The notes beneath the pieces are model-generated. The model made no database searches. It saw only the letters and a program-made list of their open reading frames with translations, and had not been told where the DNA came from. This document shows, one piece after another, positions 54,101 through 64,000 of a DNA stretch of 64,000 bases (position 1 is its first letter; every line of letters begins with the position of its first letter). Origin of the DNA: Thysanoteuthis rhombus (taxonomy: Eukaryota; Mollusca; Cephalopoda; Oegopsida; Thysanoteuthidae); NCBI GenBank assembly GCA_963457665.1, contig OY735227.1:43641742-43705741 (forward strand), read 5' to 3'. The position numbers and the translations under genes were made by a program.

Positions 54101-57100
54101 TCAATCATTGTAAGGTTGCAAGATTAAGGTAGAACATAGCTTTGCCTCAAGCTATTTGTCTCTAATATGATCTGCTGACTAAAAATATTTGATGTATTAA
54201 GAGAGGGGGACTTACTTCAGAAGTATAGTTGCCTTTTCCAGGGGATTTGCTAAGATTACAGCTGTTTTTAAGAAGATAAGCCCCAGAAGTTGGGGATTTG
54301 AATCTGATTCAAAGATTGTTTTTTGTTTTTTTTTTCAAATTTTATCAGTTGCAAAGCTTGAGATCGCTGAAGATTTTGTGTCCAGGAGTCCTCTGCTTCT
54401 TGAGGGGACCCTGATATTTGATGAAAAAGGAAAATTAGTTATAGTTATTACCTATCACTTAATTGGTGAAAAATAACCCCAAAGACTAAATTATAATTTA
54501 TGCGTTTCATATTTGTACTAATACAAACCTTGTTATTGCATAGTATCAGTAGAAATCCAGTAGGTTTACAATGATTTATAAATTTTGGGAGGGATCCTGG
54601 GATGGTTTTCAAACAGCCACTTCTCTCTCATTCTCATTTATACCCTGTTTAAAGATTTTAATTGAAATCCCTCAACCATAACTTTCACTGAAAGTGTCAA
54701 CTAGGTTTCTTTCAGTTTTCAAGTTGGTCTGGCTGAATGACTGTTTATATATGTATCACGTGTATGGGCTGCATCAATGGAGCTAGAGGGTTGAAAATTT
54801 AAACATTTACTCGTTATGTCCAGAAAGAACTTTTTTTTTTCTTTTGTTGTTTTGAAATTCCTCCTCTGGATATTCTTTAGAGGGGGGGTCCAGTTTGTAA
54901 TGTAAATTTATGCTAAATTAATCCCTTAGTTTGAGTCTGTTTTCAGTAATCACTGCCCAACAAAAGGTGAGAGAAGTAACTTATTCATTGATCACCCACT
55001 CTTCAAATTTTTCTAATCGGATGTACCCAACACAGTATGATGCTAAAAGATGGTTTCTATGAGCGATTAACCAGACCAATCAATTTTTTGTTTTGTTTTT
55101 ATCAGCAATTAACCTCTTTTAATGTTGCTAATTTAATGCTTTTCTTGTTTTGGCAATGCAAAAAAAGCACTCGATTAGAGCAGACGTGCTTAAACATCCC
55201 GATCCTTTTTGTCATGTTTTTGACCATTTTTGGCATTTTTTTAGAGCTTTCTAGTGCTTTTTGACAGTCAAGCTAGTGTGAAAATATTTTTGAAGATGGC
55301 GAAGGGTTCTGTCCTTTTTTTTTTTTATTATACGAGCATGTATTTGTTTGTATGTTAGTGTGTTTCTGCATTCCTGGCCACTGACTTGAAAATTGACATC
55401 AGTTCTCTCTTAGACCCTTTCTAAACTATTTCTTTCCTCAATTCTTTTGGGGGCACTGTTCTGACTGGTTTAATAATGGAACTTATATTCTCCAGAATCT
55501 AGATCTTGCTAGAAGCTTTTTCTACTCCATTCTAGATGTTTTCCAATGGAAAACGCAGGTGAATTTATTCAAACTATATTCATTCTGCAATGGAATTTTT
55601 TTACATGACTTCAAATTTTGATGCTACTGTTTTTTAATTATTGACTTTGCTGGCAAGTCACTTTTAAAGTTAAAAAGTTGATATCTGACCTGCTATGCCG
55701 AACTAAAATGCATCTGTAACCAGGAAAATAATACTCTCTCAATTTGGTTCATCTAGTCTCATGACAAGACGTAGCCTAAACTGTAATTTCACAAATTTAT
55801 TAGTAATATAATTAAAAGTGAACAGGCATAACAATACATCCCCACTCCTGTCTGACATGATAATGCATAGTCTCTGGACATCTTACAGGTCATGTGCCTC
55901 AAGCAAGGGAGATAATTAGGGCAAATCATTTCTGTGAAGGATTCAGTCAAAAGCTTTAGTGTGTTTGCGTTGAGTGAATGAGGGCACACTTGCTTCTCTA
56001 TCAAATTATCATGTTCTTGTGGGTAGGCTGGGTAGGTAACAGGGTAGAGAATAGACCCCGGGAGTTGGATTCAAGGTCCAGCTGAAACGGTTTGTGCTCA
56101 CTTCACACTTACATATTGATTCAAATCTTTCTGTCTATGACAAATAAGAAAATGGTATTGCAAAAATTACAAAATGTCAAGTGCTTAAACATTTTGGCCA
56201 TTTTTTCCCCCTACAAGTCAAGCATCTTTTGGGTGAATTTTTTTTTTTTTTTTTTTTTTTTCTTATACTTTTTGGCAGTCGAACTGGCACAAAAATTTTT
56301 TGATTTGGCAACACTGAGTTTTAGTCTTGGAAATCTTTTTTTACGAACACCCATGCTAATGTCCTTTGGAAATGCATGAATCCATCTCTCCTCTCAGCTA
56401 TAGGTGAAATAGTGCTGTGGAGAGAGTGACACCATTTTGGGTGCTTGTTGTTGAGTAAATAGTAATGTGATATGCTGACTCCAATCAGTCCCTGCTTGGA
56501 TTCTACACATCGCATTACTGCTGGCTGAATATTTCAACAAGACTCCTCTCCATAAATTATGAATGAATTTCAATGAAGTTTTGTTAGAGGATAGGCTATG
56601 GGCCATAGAAGAAATACTTACACCCATTTAATCATAGTTATATGTCCGAACCACACAATATCTTGAAAAAAAAACTAATTTTTTATGATGGACAATTGGA
56701 GAAGTGGTTAAATTTTGAGGTGATTCCATGTACAGTTACCTAGTCTACATCATAGCTATATATGAATTGATTTTCATCCTGTTTTGACTGTTGGTAGAGG
56801 TATGTGCTCTCCCAATTGCTTTCTAGTTTTTCTTTTTCTTTTCTCTTCTTAAAGGCATCCTCACCTCTCTATTAGGGGCTCTGTCCATTGGTCAGTAGGG
56901 CTATCCTATATTGTTTCTCAGCTGTTTTAAATCAGATTTACTTGAAACTTGAAAGAAAGGTATCCTTTGATATGATGTGTCTTACTTTGAAAAATCTTCC
57001 ACTCAGCGTCATGTGACCTGGCATTCATGGCATTGAAACTTTGTTATAAATCAATTTTCTCGGCTTTTTTGAGCCAGATCTCATCATCATCATCATCATC

Positions 57101-60100
57101 ATCATCAGTCTTTTAACGTCAGTCGTTGGACATAGACCACATAGTCACAGAGCCAGTATTTCCTGATTCTGTCCAGTTCATCTGTCCGTCTTGTGTTCTG
57201 TCAGCCTCGGTTTCTTGTGTGATCTCTGGGGATCCATGTTGAGAGACGTGATGTTCATCGGTTGTCTTTCATCCTTGCAACATGGCCTGCCCATTGCCAT
57301 TTAAGTTTTTTAATAGTTTCTATGATGTCACGAACACCTGTTTTCTTCCTTATATACTGTGCTGTCTTGTGATCTCTCCATGTAAGGTTGAGCATTATTC
57401 TCTCATGCGCACATTGCATACTTCTCAGCTTGCAGGCCTGTCTCTTGGTTAGGTTCCATGTTTCAGCTCCATAAGTGACTATCAGGAGAATGTATTGGTT
57501 GTATACTATTCTTTTTAGGATTATCGGGATCATCTGGTTCTTGAAAGTTAAGCTTGCTCTGCCGAAGGCTTGCCATCCCAAAGTGATTCTTCACTTGATT
57601 TCCTCCTCTTTCGAGGGTCTCATGGAGATTCGTTGTCCTAGGTAGATGTAGTGGTCTACCTTGCCGAGTTTTGCATTTTCTATCTTGACAGTTACATTCT
57701 TATTCTTAACATGGTTATTGTACGTGATTTTTGTTTTACTGAAGTTCATGTGTAGGCCGACTTTTTTGCTTTCTTTGTTTAGATTGCCTAGCATTAGTTG
57801 GAGGTCGTGTAGGTTCTCTGCGAAAAGGATGATGTTGTATGCAAATCTAAGGTTGCTCAAGTATTCACCGTCTATTTTGATTCCTCTATTTTCCCAGTCC
57901 ATATTCCGGAAGATCATCTCAAGGCAGGCTGTAAAGAGTTTAGGTGAGCTGGTATCACCTTGTCTTACTCCTTTTTGGTGCTGAAACGACTTGAAACTTA
58001 ATAGAAGATCTTCCTTGATAACATGCCCCTTCCCTGAAATTATTTCCTTCTTAGAGTCATGTGATCTGGCAATAATGTCATTTGAACTCTATAGTGTATG
58101 CCTCATTGAACATTTTATTCTTGTTTTCATACATTTATATGTTCACTTTGTCCATACAACATCTCCAAAAGTTCTAAATAAATTCTAAAGACATTTTGTC
58201 CGAGGGTAGACCATGGGCTTCGGAAGAATTAATCAAATTTGGGAACAGATCCAGACATTTTTACAGCTAACTCCTCTGCATTGTAAGCATTTGTGGACTG
58301 ATTTCCCTTCAGTTTTTAGTGATAACGAGATTGGCTTAGGTATGCGTTCCCAGAATGCTTTCGAGTTCACATTTAAAAATGATGAGTAATTGTCTGATTT
58401 CAGTAGGAGAAGCAATGTCATTAATTCTCTACAAGTTCTTCTTTTTTACCTTTTAGAAATTTTTCCAACAGGTTTGGCTTATTGGCTTAGTATTTATCCT
58501 ACAAGTATGCCACACCAATTGAGTGAGAGGACTGAAAATTTAAACATTTACTTATTATGACTAGAAAAAAACATATTCATCATTAGAAAATACCCCTCCC
58601 AAGTTAATGCTAAATTGGTCCCTCAGTTAGTGTCCAGTAGCATTCACTCTTGTTTTTTGAAAATTTAGACGTTTTTAGTGATCACTGCCCAAATAAATTT
58701 AAGAGAAGTGATTTATTCATTGATCACTTATTTTTTTTTTTTTGATCATCTTCAATATGGTATGCTGCCAAAAGACCTTAGTCATGTGACAGTTCCTGTT
58801 GAGAGACCAATCATACCCATTTTGGTTGTTTTTCATTGCTATGTTCTGGTCATTTTTTAATCTTTTGACCTTCGGCACAGGGATATCTGGTAGTCTGATT
58901 CATGGTGATTCCCCTTCATGATATAGGCCATTCAAAAAGTATCGACTAGTACACATGTTTTCACACTTTTTTCATATTTCGAACAATTCTGGTTTATATG
59001 TCAGTTAATCTATCTTGCAGATTTTTTTGATCTTTTTTTTTGAATGGCGGCCATTTTGAATTAAAGATGACAACCACAGTTTTCACTCTTGTGTCACATT
59101 TTAGACAATTCTGCTTGAAATATCACCTAATTTCCTTTACTAACATTAAAACTTTTTCAACAAAAAGTGGTCTCTACTAATCAATCCATAAATTTTTCTC
59201 CTCAAAATAATTATCACCAAGTTTTTAGTATGTTTATTAATCTACATAAAAGTGTGCCTCTGATGGTAACAGGTTTGCTTTTATATGGTAAACATCCAGG
59301 TTGATCTCTATCTTTGCAAATCTTGACTGGACAAATAACTAATATATTCAAAGGTTGGAGAAAGCCTACCTAGTTTTAGCAGCAGCATCTGAAAATTCAC
59401 AATAGAAACTAGTTTGAAACTTTCACTTAGGCCAGGAGTTTCTGTGCTATGGGGTTTCTTCTGATCTATCTCTCTCAAGGGTCATTGTGGTATTTCCACT
59501 AAGTATTTGGTACAAAAGAACTTTTATAAACAAATTCAGAATTTTCTATGTTTATATTCAATGCTTTTTCTTTTTAGAGATAATTGTTTTATATTGCAGT
59601 CAGCAATATTGGTATCAAGCGAGCTATAAAAGAAGTCAGCGGTATGTCAATTCCAGCCATGAGTGGTAAAGAGAAAGGTGTAAAATATGCTTTTTACGAG
59701 TGAGTATTCAAAGTTTGGTCTCATAATTGTTAGAAAATTCACAAAATTTATTTTAGTGTAAAAAAAAAAAAGTAAGTAAATTGTATATACAAGCACACAT
59801 CATAACCATTGTTACCACTCGGCTGATAATAAAAAAATCCAGATTGTCAACCAAAAAACCTATAGGTGCTAAAAATAACCCAGATCTTTTGAAGAAATGC
59901 CAATTGAATGATTCAGGTGAGTATAATGCAATAAAAACTAAATTAATCAAATACTTACATTGCAATATATATGCAGTATTACTTCAAGTCTGTGATTCAC
60001 TTTGAAATGTTGCTTTGACACAAAAATGTGGTACTACAAATGCCAAAAGTGAGTTTATGATTTCAAAAAATTCAACCACGAAAAATCTTTAAAAAACATT

Positions 60101-63021
60101 ATTTCTTAGTTTCTATATCTTTTATCGACATCTTAATCTTCCAAGTTTCTTTCTGGCATATATATTCAGTTAAAATGACTTCTGCATTTTGATAGGAAAA
60201 ATATTCTCATTTGACTTTTTACTTTAAAACAAACATATCAAATTTCTATTTATGTCTGGTGTTCTTTGAATAAATTTACATTAAAAAGAAATCTGGAGTA
60301 TGTTAACCTCATTGAGCATTGTAGTTGATTTTTTCCCTTACAGGGAATATTAGGTTGATGCAAAAGTGGTCAAGATTCATTTTAACTTGCAATGCCATTC
60401 TCCCTTTTTTTTTTCTCCCTATTGTAAGTGCTTTTAATTGATTACACTGTCAAACCATTTGGTAATTCAAAAGTTTTCAGAAAAAAAATATTCTCAAGAG
60501 TGGGGGAAGGGTTCTTTTTTACAATGTAACTGTAATGCTGAACTTGACACTTCCTTTTTGCCATTTTTACAGAAGTATGGCTTACATGAATTATATTCCT
60601 TTTGTTCTAGTTTAATCTCTTTTAGAAATTCTCTTATTTATTTATTTTTTTAAACATTATGGATCCTGTGCCATTTTAAACATGGGGCCTATACGAATCT
60701 GCCTGAGAGTACGAATATTCCAGATCGATATTGTCCTCATGTTGATAATGGTCCATTTTCACTATAACTTATCATTTTATTACCTTCACTCCATATTGTA
60801 ATGGTTACTTTTTCTCATAACAATCTGCTCCTATATCTTCATCCACTGCTAAAGTGAACCTAAAAATGCGAATTAAGAAGTAGGTTTTGATGATAACTGA
60901 ACTTTGCAGCCTGTCTTCCATGGATGAGTTAGGTTTATTAAAATTGGATGGATTTTTTTTCCTTCCAGTTGCTCAGACTCTACCTTTAAATGAATTTTTT
61001 TTTTTTTCAGCATGAAAATCCAACATTTTGACATAAAGTCACATTCAGTAGTTTTCTTGCCCAACCAGGGTATGAGCTACAAATTTGCTGATGTCCACGT
61101 GGTGATCACTGGAAGAGCTCGTATGAAGGCCCTGTAAGTTTACATTTTGTTATTAAATGTTACCATGATTATGACGATTGTTACCTCTTATATCTGCATG
61201 TATGCACACTGATGCATACGTTTTGCAACCAGAACTCTAAACATATCTTTTAGTTCCAAATAAGCAGAGAATACCTACACAAGTGAGTAATGAAATCAAA
61301 CTGGCGGTCTTAAAGAAAGCTTGTCTATTCTACAATTTTAAATTAGGAACAAAAGCTTCTGAGGCAAACCATAGAATATATGTAGCTTTTGCTGAAGGCA
61401 TACTAAAGGTCATTTTTACTCCATCTGATTATTATTGTTTTTTATATTATTTCTATTGGGCACATTAAACTGCAGTTTGTCAGGAATAAATATAAATGTG
61501 GTTCAAATGGTAGTTTTAAATTCTCTTCTGAATTAGGTAGTGTAAGACTGCTGATCTCATACTATTTTTGTAATGAATGGAATTTTGTTTCAATGTGTAG
61601 TAATGACAAATATGTACAAAACTTTCAAAACCTTTTGAAAACCATGATTGATAATACTCTTTTGGCAACAAAAATAAATTGTTAGATTGTTTAACTTATG
61701 AATATATTTTTATCATTCATTTTCTTTTAAATGATCGAATCTATCCTAAAATACTGATGGTGTACCTCAACAATTTTAGTGCCTAGCTCACTATACCATG
61801 AGATGAAAAAAGTTATGGTAACCAGAACTGACTCCACAAACTGGAGACCTCAATTTGCCCGCCATAGTGATATAATCTATTCAACACCTCCACACATCTT
61901 TGACTTTGAAAAATAATGTATTCTTTTCATCCATTTTCTGGAAATATGAATTTTTGTTCTGTATTTTTCATAGACATTTTATCAAGATGCATACATCATT
62001 TTTGGTTGACGGTTCTGGAATAAGTATTGGTATTAAACTTAAAATTGGTAAGTCTATATCTTTGCATTTATTGAAAAAAGGATGCGATTTGATTTCATTT
62101 TCAGTTACCTTTCTTTAACCTATTGCACTGAAGGCTTGTTGTCTGATCAGATAGTGTAACGGTTAGCATGTCTGAACAATGAACAATCTAATTTTACAAA
62201 GTTTGATTTTGTTTCTGCTTTGATATTTTCTACAAAACTTATAACAAAATTGTCCACTCAGATAGTATAATGGTTAGCACACAGAAATTCCTGGGATTGA
62301 TTCCTGGTATGGCCAAAGAGTGTGGCAAAATCTTCTTCAGGGCAAATTTCCCTGTGCATCCAAGAGCAATCAAAGCTGTATGATTAGAGTGAAGTTATCT
62401 CTTTGGTGCCAAGGGGTTGGACATAAAACCTTGTAGGAATAAAGTCCTGGCCTTGGCCAGACTTAGGACTTTCAAAAACCACTAAGCAGACACTTGCTAC
62501 AGAAACAAGGACTCCATCACAGGCCTCCAATGGGAGTTGTCTCTTGAGAAACTGGACACATGTCATGTATTGCAAAATTAAAGTCATTGATTAGTGTAAA
62601 AATTTGATCAACTTGATCACATTATAGGCAGTGTGCTAATTTGCCTGATCAAATAAGTATGCAAATAATAGGTTCATTGATACAAACAATCTTATAACTA
62701 ATTTTATATTGTATCAAATTTGTCAAACATGTGCGGGCTGTTGGAACGTTTGCATTTGAATGAAAAGTTACCTTTATAAGAGATATTTTTCAAAAGCATA
62801 TTCCTTTCTCTGCTTTGTTAAATGTGATATTCAAAGTGCAAATAATACCCTTTTTATTTGCAGATTATGATAATGCCTCTGGTCGTCCAAAAGCAGTTGT
62901 TGGAGGCTGCACTTCAAATGTCCCTACTCCGAAAGTTAGATTTCATGGTGGTATTGCCTGGATTTTAAGACTATTTTCCTCTAAACTGGCTAGAATGATT
63001 AGAAATGGTGTTGAAAAGAAG
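44969..63021 (+). CDS. BPI/LBP-family protein, N-terminal barrel (5 coding exons, 3' partial)
   Basis: Joined coding exons 44969-45113, 59600-59699, 61011-61133, 61974-62047 and 62864-63021 give 200 residues. The start has a good context (A at -3, G at +4). Residues 1-24 form a signal peptide. KPGLLVRLTKKTFDY matches the NPGLVVRITQKGLDY opening of BPI and LBP. Later parts match the family's YxFY, MxIxxF, VxITGxxR, LxxKxG and WxxxLF..K blocks in order, with conserved intron phases. The Cys in VVGGCTSN corresponds to BPI Cys135, whose disulphide partner would lie in the next exon, beyond the window. Family members bind lipopolysaccharide or lipids; a role in antibacterial defence is inference. 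The tip residues that decide bactericidal versus transfer activity cannot be judged. Confidence 0.9.
47813..48530 (-). mobile_element. RTE-type LINE 3' end, best-preserved copy
   Basis: Minus frames run KIEDTKLGEVDHCIYLGQRI, RITLRWQAFGRASSTFKNKK, LTWRDHKTAHYIREKTRARD and WRWAGHVARMAENRW, WRDELDKFRKY. The plus-strand start CATCATCATCAATTTTTAACG is the 3' terminus with its (TGA)n-type tail. Confidence 0.85.
48590..49400 (+). repeat. Two D1 repeat copies in tandem
   Basis: Blocks AATTGGTTTTTATTC, ACCAAATTAGTTCCTTAG and TAATGATCACAGACTA (48640-48790), then a second set, TGGTTTGGCTTACTGACT, AGGTTTATGCTAAATTGATC and a GTTGCATGACAGTTT end (49150-49385). Confidence 0.5.
49658..50056. mobile_element. 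hAT-like MITE
   Basis: The ends CTGGGGTCGGCAACAGG and CTTGCAGATCCCTG are inverted and of the CAGGGGTCGGCAA hAT type. The flanks GAGTAGAG and CTGTAGAA share five central bases, a weak remnant of an 8-bp duplication. Confidence 0.6.
51271..52150 (+). repeat. Dispersed repeat copy carrying a later insertion
   Basis: CCCTACTC, GATTGAC and AAGCTTAGCTGAGTAT (51274-51308) continue at 51885 with TAGCTGAGTATGGTCTGAG. The uninterrupted paralogue is at 53237-53480. A 77-codon frame follows from 51916 but is not conserved as a gene; the paralogue frame diverges at its end. Confidence 0.7.
51309..51884 (-). mobile_element. 576-bp insertion ending in the RTE 3' terminus, with 11-bp target duplication
   Basis: TAGCTGAGTAT occurs at 51298-51308 and 51885-51895. 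The insert begins (plus strand) with (CAT)n and about 45 bp of RTE 3' end (CAGCGTCCGTCGTTGGACAT) to 51365. About 520 bp of unrelated A- and C-tract-rich sequence follows. It looks like a chimeric or SINE-like element that borrowed an RTE tail. Confidence 0.8.
52425..52645 (+). mobile_element. tRNA-derived SINE-5, two heads in tandem
   Basis: AGCTTAGCTCAGTCGATAAA (52431) and CAATTTAGCTCAGTCAGTAAG (52551) are tRNA-like heads, each followed by a GATCAxGATTT...AATCACGGTA block. Confidence 0.55.
52650..53040 (+). mobile_element. tRNA-derived SINE-6 copy
   Basis: A B-box-like ATGTTCGACTCCAGG (near 52682) is followed by the body: GATAGATGGCACTCTAGCC, CCAACCAGAGAGTGGAGCC-type block and AGGCAGAACGGAGGCC at the end. 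Inverted copies lie at 14857 and 18715. Confidence 0.55.
53237..53480 (+). repeat. Dispersed repeat copy with empty insertion site
   Basis: About 240 bp parallel to 51271-51308 plus 51885-52085, with TAGCTGAGTAT (53262-53272) present once. Confidence 0.75.
53690..54060 (+). repeat. Dispersed repeat related to 27700-28160
   Basis: GCTCCTGGTCAC, CAACCTTGAAAATTTG, ATGCCCAAATCTTATGTTGG and repeated GATAATTTTAG blocks correspond in order to the earlier copy. Confidence 0.45.
54640..55070 (+). repeat. Dispersed repeat D1
   Basis: TGGAGCTAGAGGGTTGAAAA, TTATGCTAAATTAATCCCTT, AATCACTGCCCAACAAAAGG and the terminal CCAACACAGTATGATGC block. Confidence 0.6.
55085..55640 (+). repeat. MITE-family fragment and GCTCTTGGCC-type dispersed repeat
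   Basis: 55090-55290 resembles the interior of the CAGTGTTRCC MITEs. 55290-55640 shares AAGGGTTCTGTCC, CATTCCTGGCCACTG and AATGGAAAACGCAG-type blocks with 7495-7770 and 11800-12190. Confidence 0.45.
56140..56830 (+). repeat. MITE-family fragment and D3 repeat
   Basis: 56150-56325 ends in TTGGCAACACTG, the MITE-family end. 56535-56830 is a D3 copy ending GGTAGAGGTATGTGCTCTCCC. Confidence 0.5.
56935..58100. repeat. Repeat of the 1-200 family, split by an RTE insertion
   Basis: The left part (56935-57081) and right part (57985-58100) carry the boxes seen together at 1-200, including CATGTGACCTGG and TCATGTGATCTGG. An RTE copy lies between them. Confidence 0.5.
57082..57985 (-). pseudogene. RTE-type LINE 3' part including the last RT block
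   Basis: Minus-strand blocks run from NRGIKIDGEYLSNLRFAYN through LHDLQLML, KVDHYIYLGQRISMRPSKEE, GWQAFGRASLTFKN and LTWRDHKTAQYIRKK to QWAGHVARM. The catalytic FADD is FAYN here, so the enzyme is dead. The (CAT)n at 57082-57108 is the element's 3' tail. Confidence 0.85.
58150..58800 (+). repeat. D3 then D1 repeat copies
   Basis: 58150-58360 is D3 (CATCTCCAAAAGTTCTAAATA, TTAGGTATGCGTTCCC). 58470-58800 is D1 (GATCACTGCCCAAATAAATT, AGTCATGTGACAGTTCC). Confidence 0.55.
58801..59599. other. End of intron 1, nothing recognised
   Basis: No repeat or exon is identified before the acceptor at 59599. Confidence 0.4.
59600..59699 (+). CDS. BPI/LBP-like exon 2
   Basis: Acceptor ATATTGCAG, donor GTGAGT. 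100 nt, phase 1-2. It encodes SNIGIKRAIKEVSGMSIPAM, then SGKEKGVKYAFY. It corresponds to the first amphipathic helix and start of the BPI barrel. Confidence 0.9.
59700..61010. other. Intron 2, nothing recognised
   Basis: An open frame at 59781-60005 shows no known motif. No repeat family identified elsewhere in the window is evident here. Confidence 0.45.
61011..61133 (+). CDS. BPI/LBP-like exon 3
   Basis: Acceptor TTTTTTTCAG, donor GTAAGT. 123 nt, phase 2-2. It encodes MKIQHFDIKSHSVVFLPNQG, then MSYKFADVHVVITGRARMKA, parallel to the BPI MDIREFQLP...LKFSISNANIKISGKWK region. Confidence 0.9.
61134..61973. other. Intron 3, nothing recognised
   Basis: No repeat or exon is identified. Confidence 0.5.
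61974..62047 (+). CDS. BPI/LBP-like exon 4
   Basis: Acceptor TTTTCATAG, donor GTAAGT. 74 nt, phase 2-1. It encodes HFIKMHTSFLVDGSGISIGI, then KLKI, parallel to BPI [21 protein letters not shown]. Confidence 0.9.
62130..62600 (+). mobile_element. tRNA-derived SINE in intron 4, with a second head
   Basis: CAGATAGTATAATGGTTAGCA (A box, near 62260) and GGGATTGATTCC (B box, near 62293) form a tRNA-like head, followed by about 280 bp of body. A separate partial head, CAGATAGTGTAACGGTTAGC, lies about 110 bp upstream. Confidence 0.6.
62864..63021 (+). CDS. BPI/LBP-like exon 5
   Basis: Acceptor TATTTGCAG, donor GTAGTT. 158 nt, phase 1-0. It encodes YDNASGRPKAVVGGCTSNVP, then GGIAWILRLFSSKLARMIRN and GVEKK, parallel to the BPI region around Cys135 and the WLIQLFHKKIESALRNKM helix. 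Confidence 0.9.
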
Positions 63022-64000
63022 GTAGTTATATTTTCATTTTTCATTAATTTTTTTCAGCTAGTTTGCTGGTTTACACCTAATAGTAGTTGTTAAAAGCTTA
63101 TTTTCCCTGTATTCTTTGACAGCATATTTGGCCTCGTAAGGATTTATTCCCTGTAGAAAAAAGAAATAAAGATTTTGGATCACCGTTGAAATAAATGATC
63201 AAGAAAAGTCATTATTGTATAAGATATGGACAAACTGATGTAGCTGCATACTTGTTACATCAAAGCTTATGAGCAAATATGATAAAAACATGTTCAATGC
63301 ATTTAGAAGATTTTCACAGTAAAACATTAGCTTTGATTTTAAAGCTAAAAGAGTAGGAACGGTTTTACATCTATGGAAGAGACGGGCTCAGTGTGCCTTT
63401 ATACATTGGCACCAATCTATTTATAGTCAACATGCAGAACAAGAATGTTCAAGTCTCTCAGCTAAAAATGACTTGCTATTTATTTTCCTTTTTATTTTAG
63501 AGACTTTTGTAAGAGCTCATTTCAAGTTCTGTCTACTTCTAACTTGGTGGAAAAAGTATATATGTTTATACTACATTTATTGCGACAAAGACCAGCCATC
63601 TTTTTCAGATGAAAAAATATTTGTGGTGAGGTACAGAGAGAAAAATATTTTGTTGTAAATTTCTTATTCATACCCTAAATAGAAGATATGTAATATTTCG
63701 TTTCAGAACAATTTGAACACAGTAAAAAGAGAGTTGATATATATTATTTGAGCCACAACAGTTGTAAAAGACATAATAATCTCGAGTTTCCCAAATTTCT
63801 CAAATTAAATATTGTCATCATTATCAATTTTTGACTCCATATCAAATAGGCTCCAAAGAAAATAGAATCCAAGTTCAAATCATGTTGGAGATTACATATC
63901 AATGCTGCTTACTTAATGGTCATAGAATGTAAAATGGCTTGAACATTGCAATAAAAAGCCACAAAAATATGATGAAAGATATACTTTTATGTGTGTGCTG
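63022..64000. other. Start of intron 5, next exon not found
   Basis: Possible acceptors near 63127 and 63706 lead to short frames without family similarity, so the next exon (expected to carry the partner Cys) is probably beyond the window. Confidence 0.5.

Larger units (their letters stand above)
45114..59599. other. 14.5-kb intron 1 of the BPI/LBP-like gene
   Basis: It holds two RTE copies, an RTE-tailed chimeric insertion, hAT-like MITEs, SINE-5 and SINE-6, and D1, D3 and other dispersed repeats (listed separately). No exon is recognised in it. 45265-45470 carries a CAGTGTTRCC-type fragment ending TTGGTAACACTG, and 47390-47460 a similar one ending TTGGTAACGCTG. 45480-47180 and 50070-51270 show nothing else I can name. 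Confidence 0.7.

Noticed and set aside
63121-63760. Candidate sixth exon of the BPI/LBP-like gene after acceptors near 63127 and 63706
   Set aside because: The translations lack the conserved Cys and helix pattern expected for this region.

Overview
The window looks like genomic DNA of a lophotrochozoan animal, most likely a cephalopod mollusc. It is AT-rich, full of long (TA)n, (TATC)n and (TG)n microsatellites, tRNA-derived SINEs and decayed RTE-type LINEs, and its two genes are split into small GT-AG exons separated by kilobase introns. The species assignment is inference; the gene structures are read directly from splice sites, phase and protein motifs.

Gene 1 (3633-34432, + strand, 5' end outside the window) encodes the stalk of an integrin-beta-like protein. 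Fifteen exons are visible. Five exons of 110, 87, 38, 73 and 82 nt form a 390-nt (130-codon) EGF cassette. It occurs twice in full, then the 110- and 87-nt exons occur a third time before two beta-tail-domain exons. The last exon completes the conserved Glu-Cys-Pro that normally precedes the integrin transmembrane helix, then stops two codons later (ECPSI-stop). No transmembrane or cytoplasmic exon follows, and a polyadenylation signal lies at 34855. The product therefore looks secreted. The terminal exon is itself duplicated 240 bp upstream with Cys changed to Ser. One EGF loop in cassette 2 carries an RGD triplet.

Gene 2 (44969-63021, + strand, 3' end outside the window) encodes the N-terminal half of a BPI/LBP-family lipid-binding protein: signal peptide, then the N-terminal barrel over five coding exons. 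Intron 1 is 14.5 kb. A TATA box and a possible short 5'UTR intron precede the start codon.

The rest is repeats. Between the genes (34.9-44.9 kb) lies a minisatellite of about 70-bp units, broken by a 5'-truncated Penelope-like element (reverse transcriptase plus GIY-YIG endonuclease, two in-frame stops, a tRNA-like block and a hammerhead-like motif 3' of the ORF) and by an RTE 3' end. About ten RTE fragments with (TGA)n-type 3' tails, one clear and one possible twin-priming inversion, hAT-like MITEs with 8-bp target duplications, several SINE families and several unnamed dispersed repeats fill the introns. I saw no tRNA or rRNA gene, no CRISPR array and no convincing gene on the minus strand other than transposon remnants. 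Repeat boundaries given to the nearest 5-10 bases are by eye.
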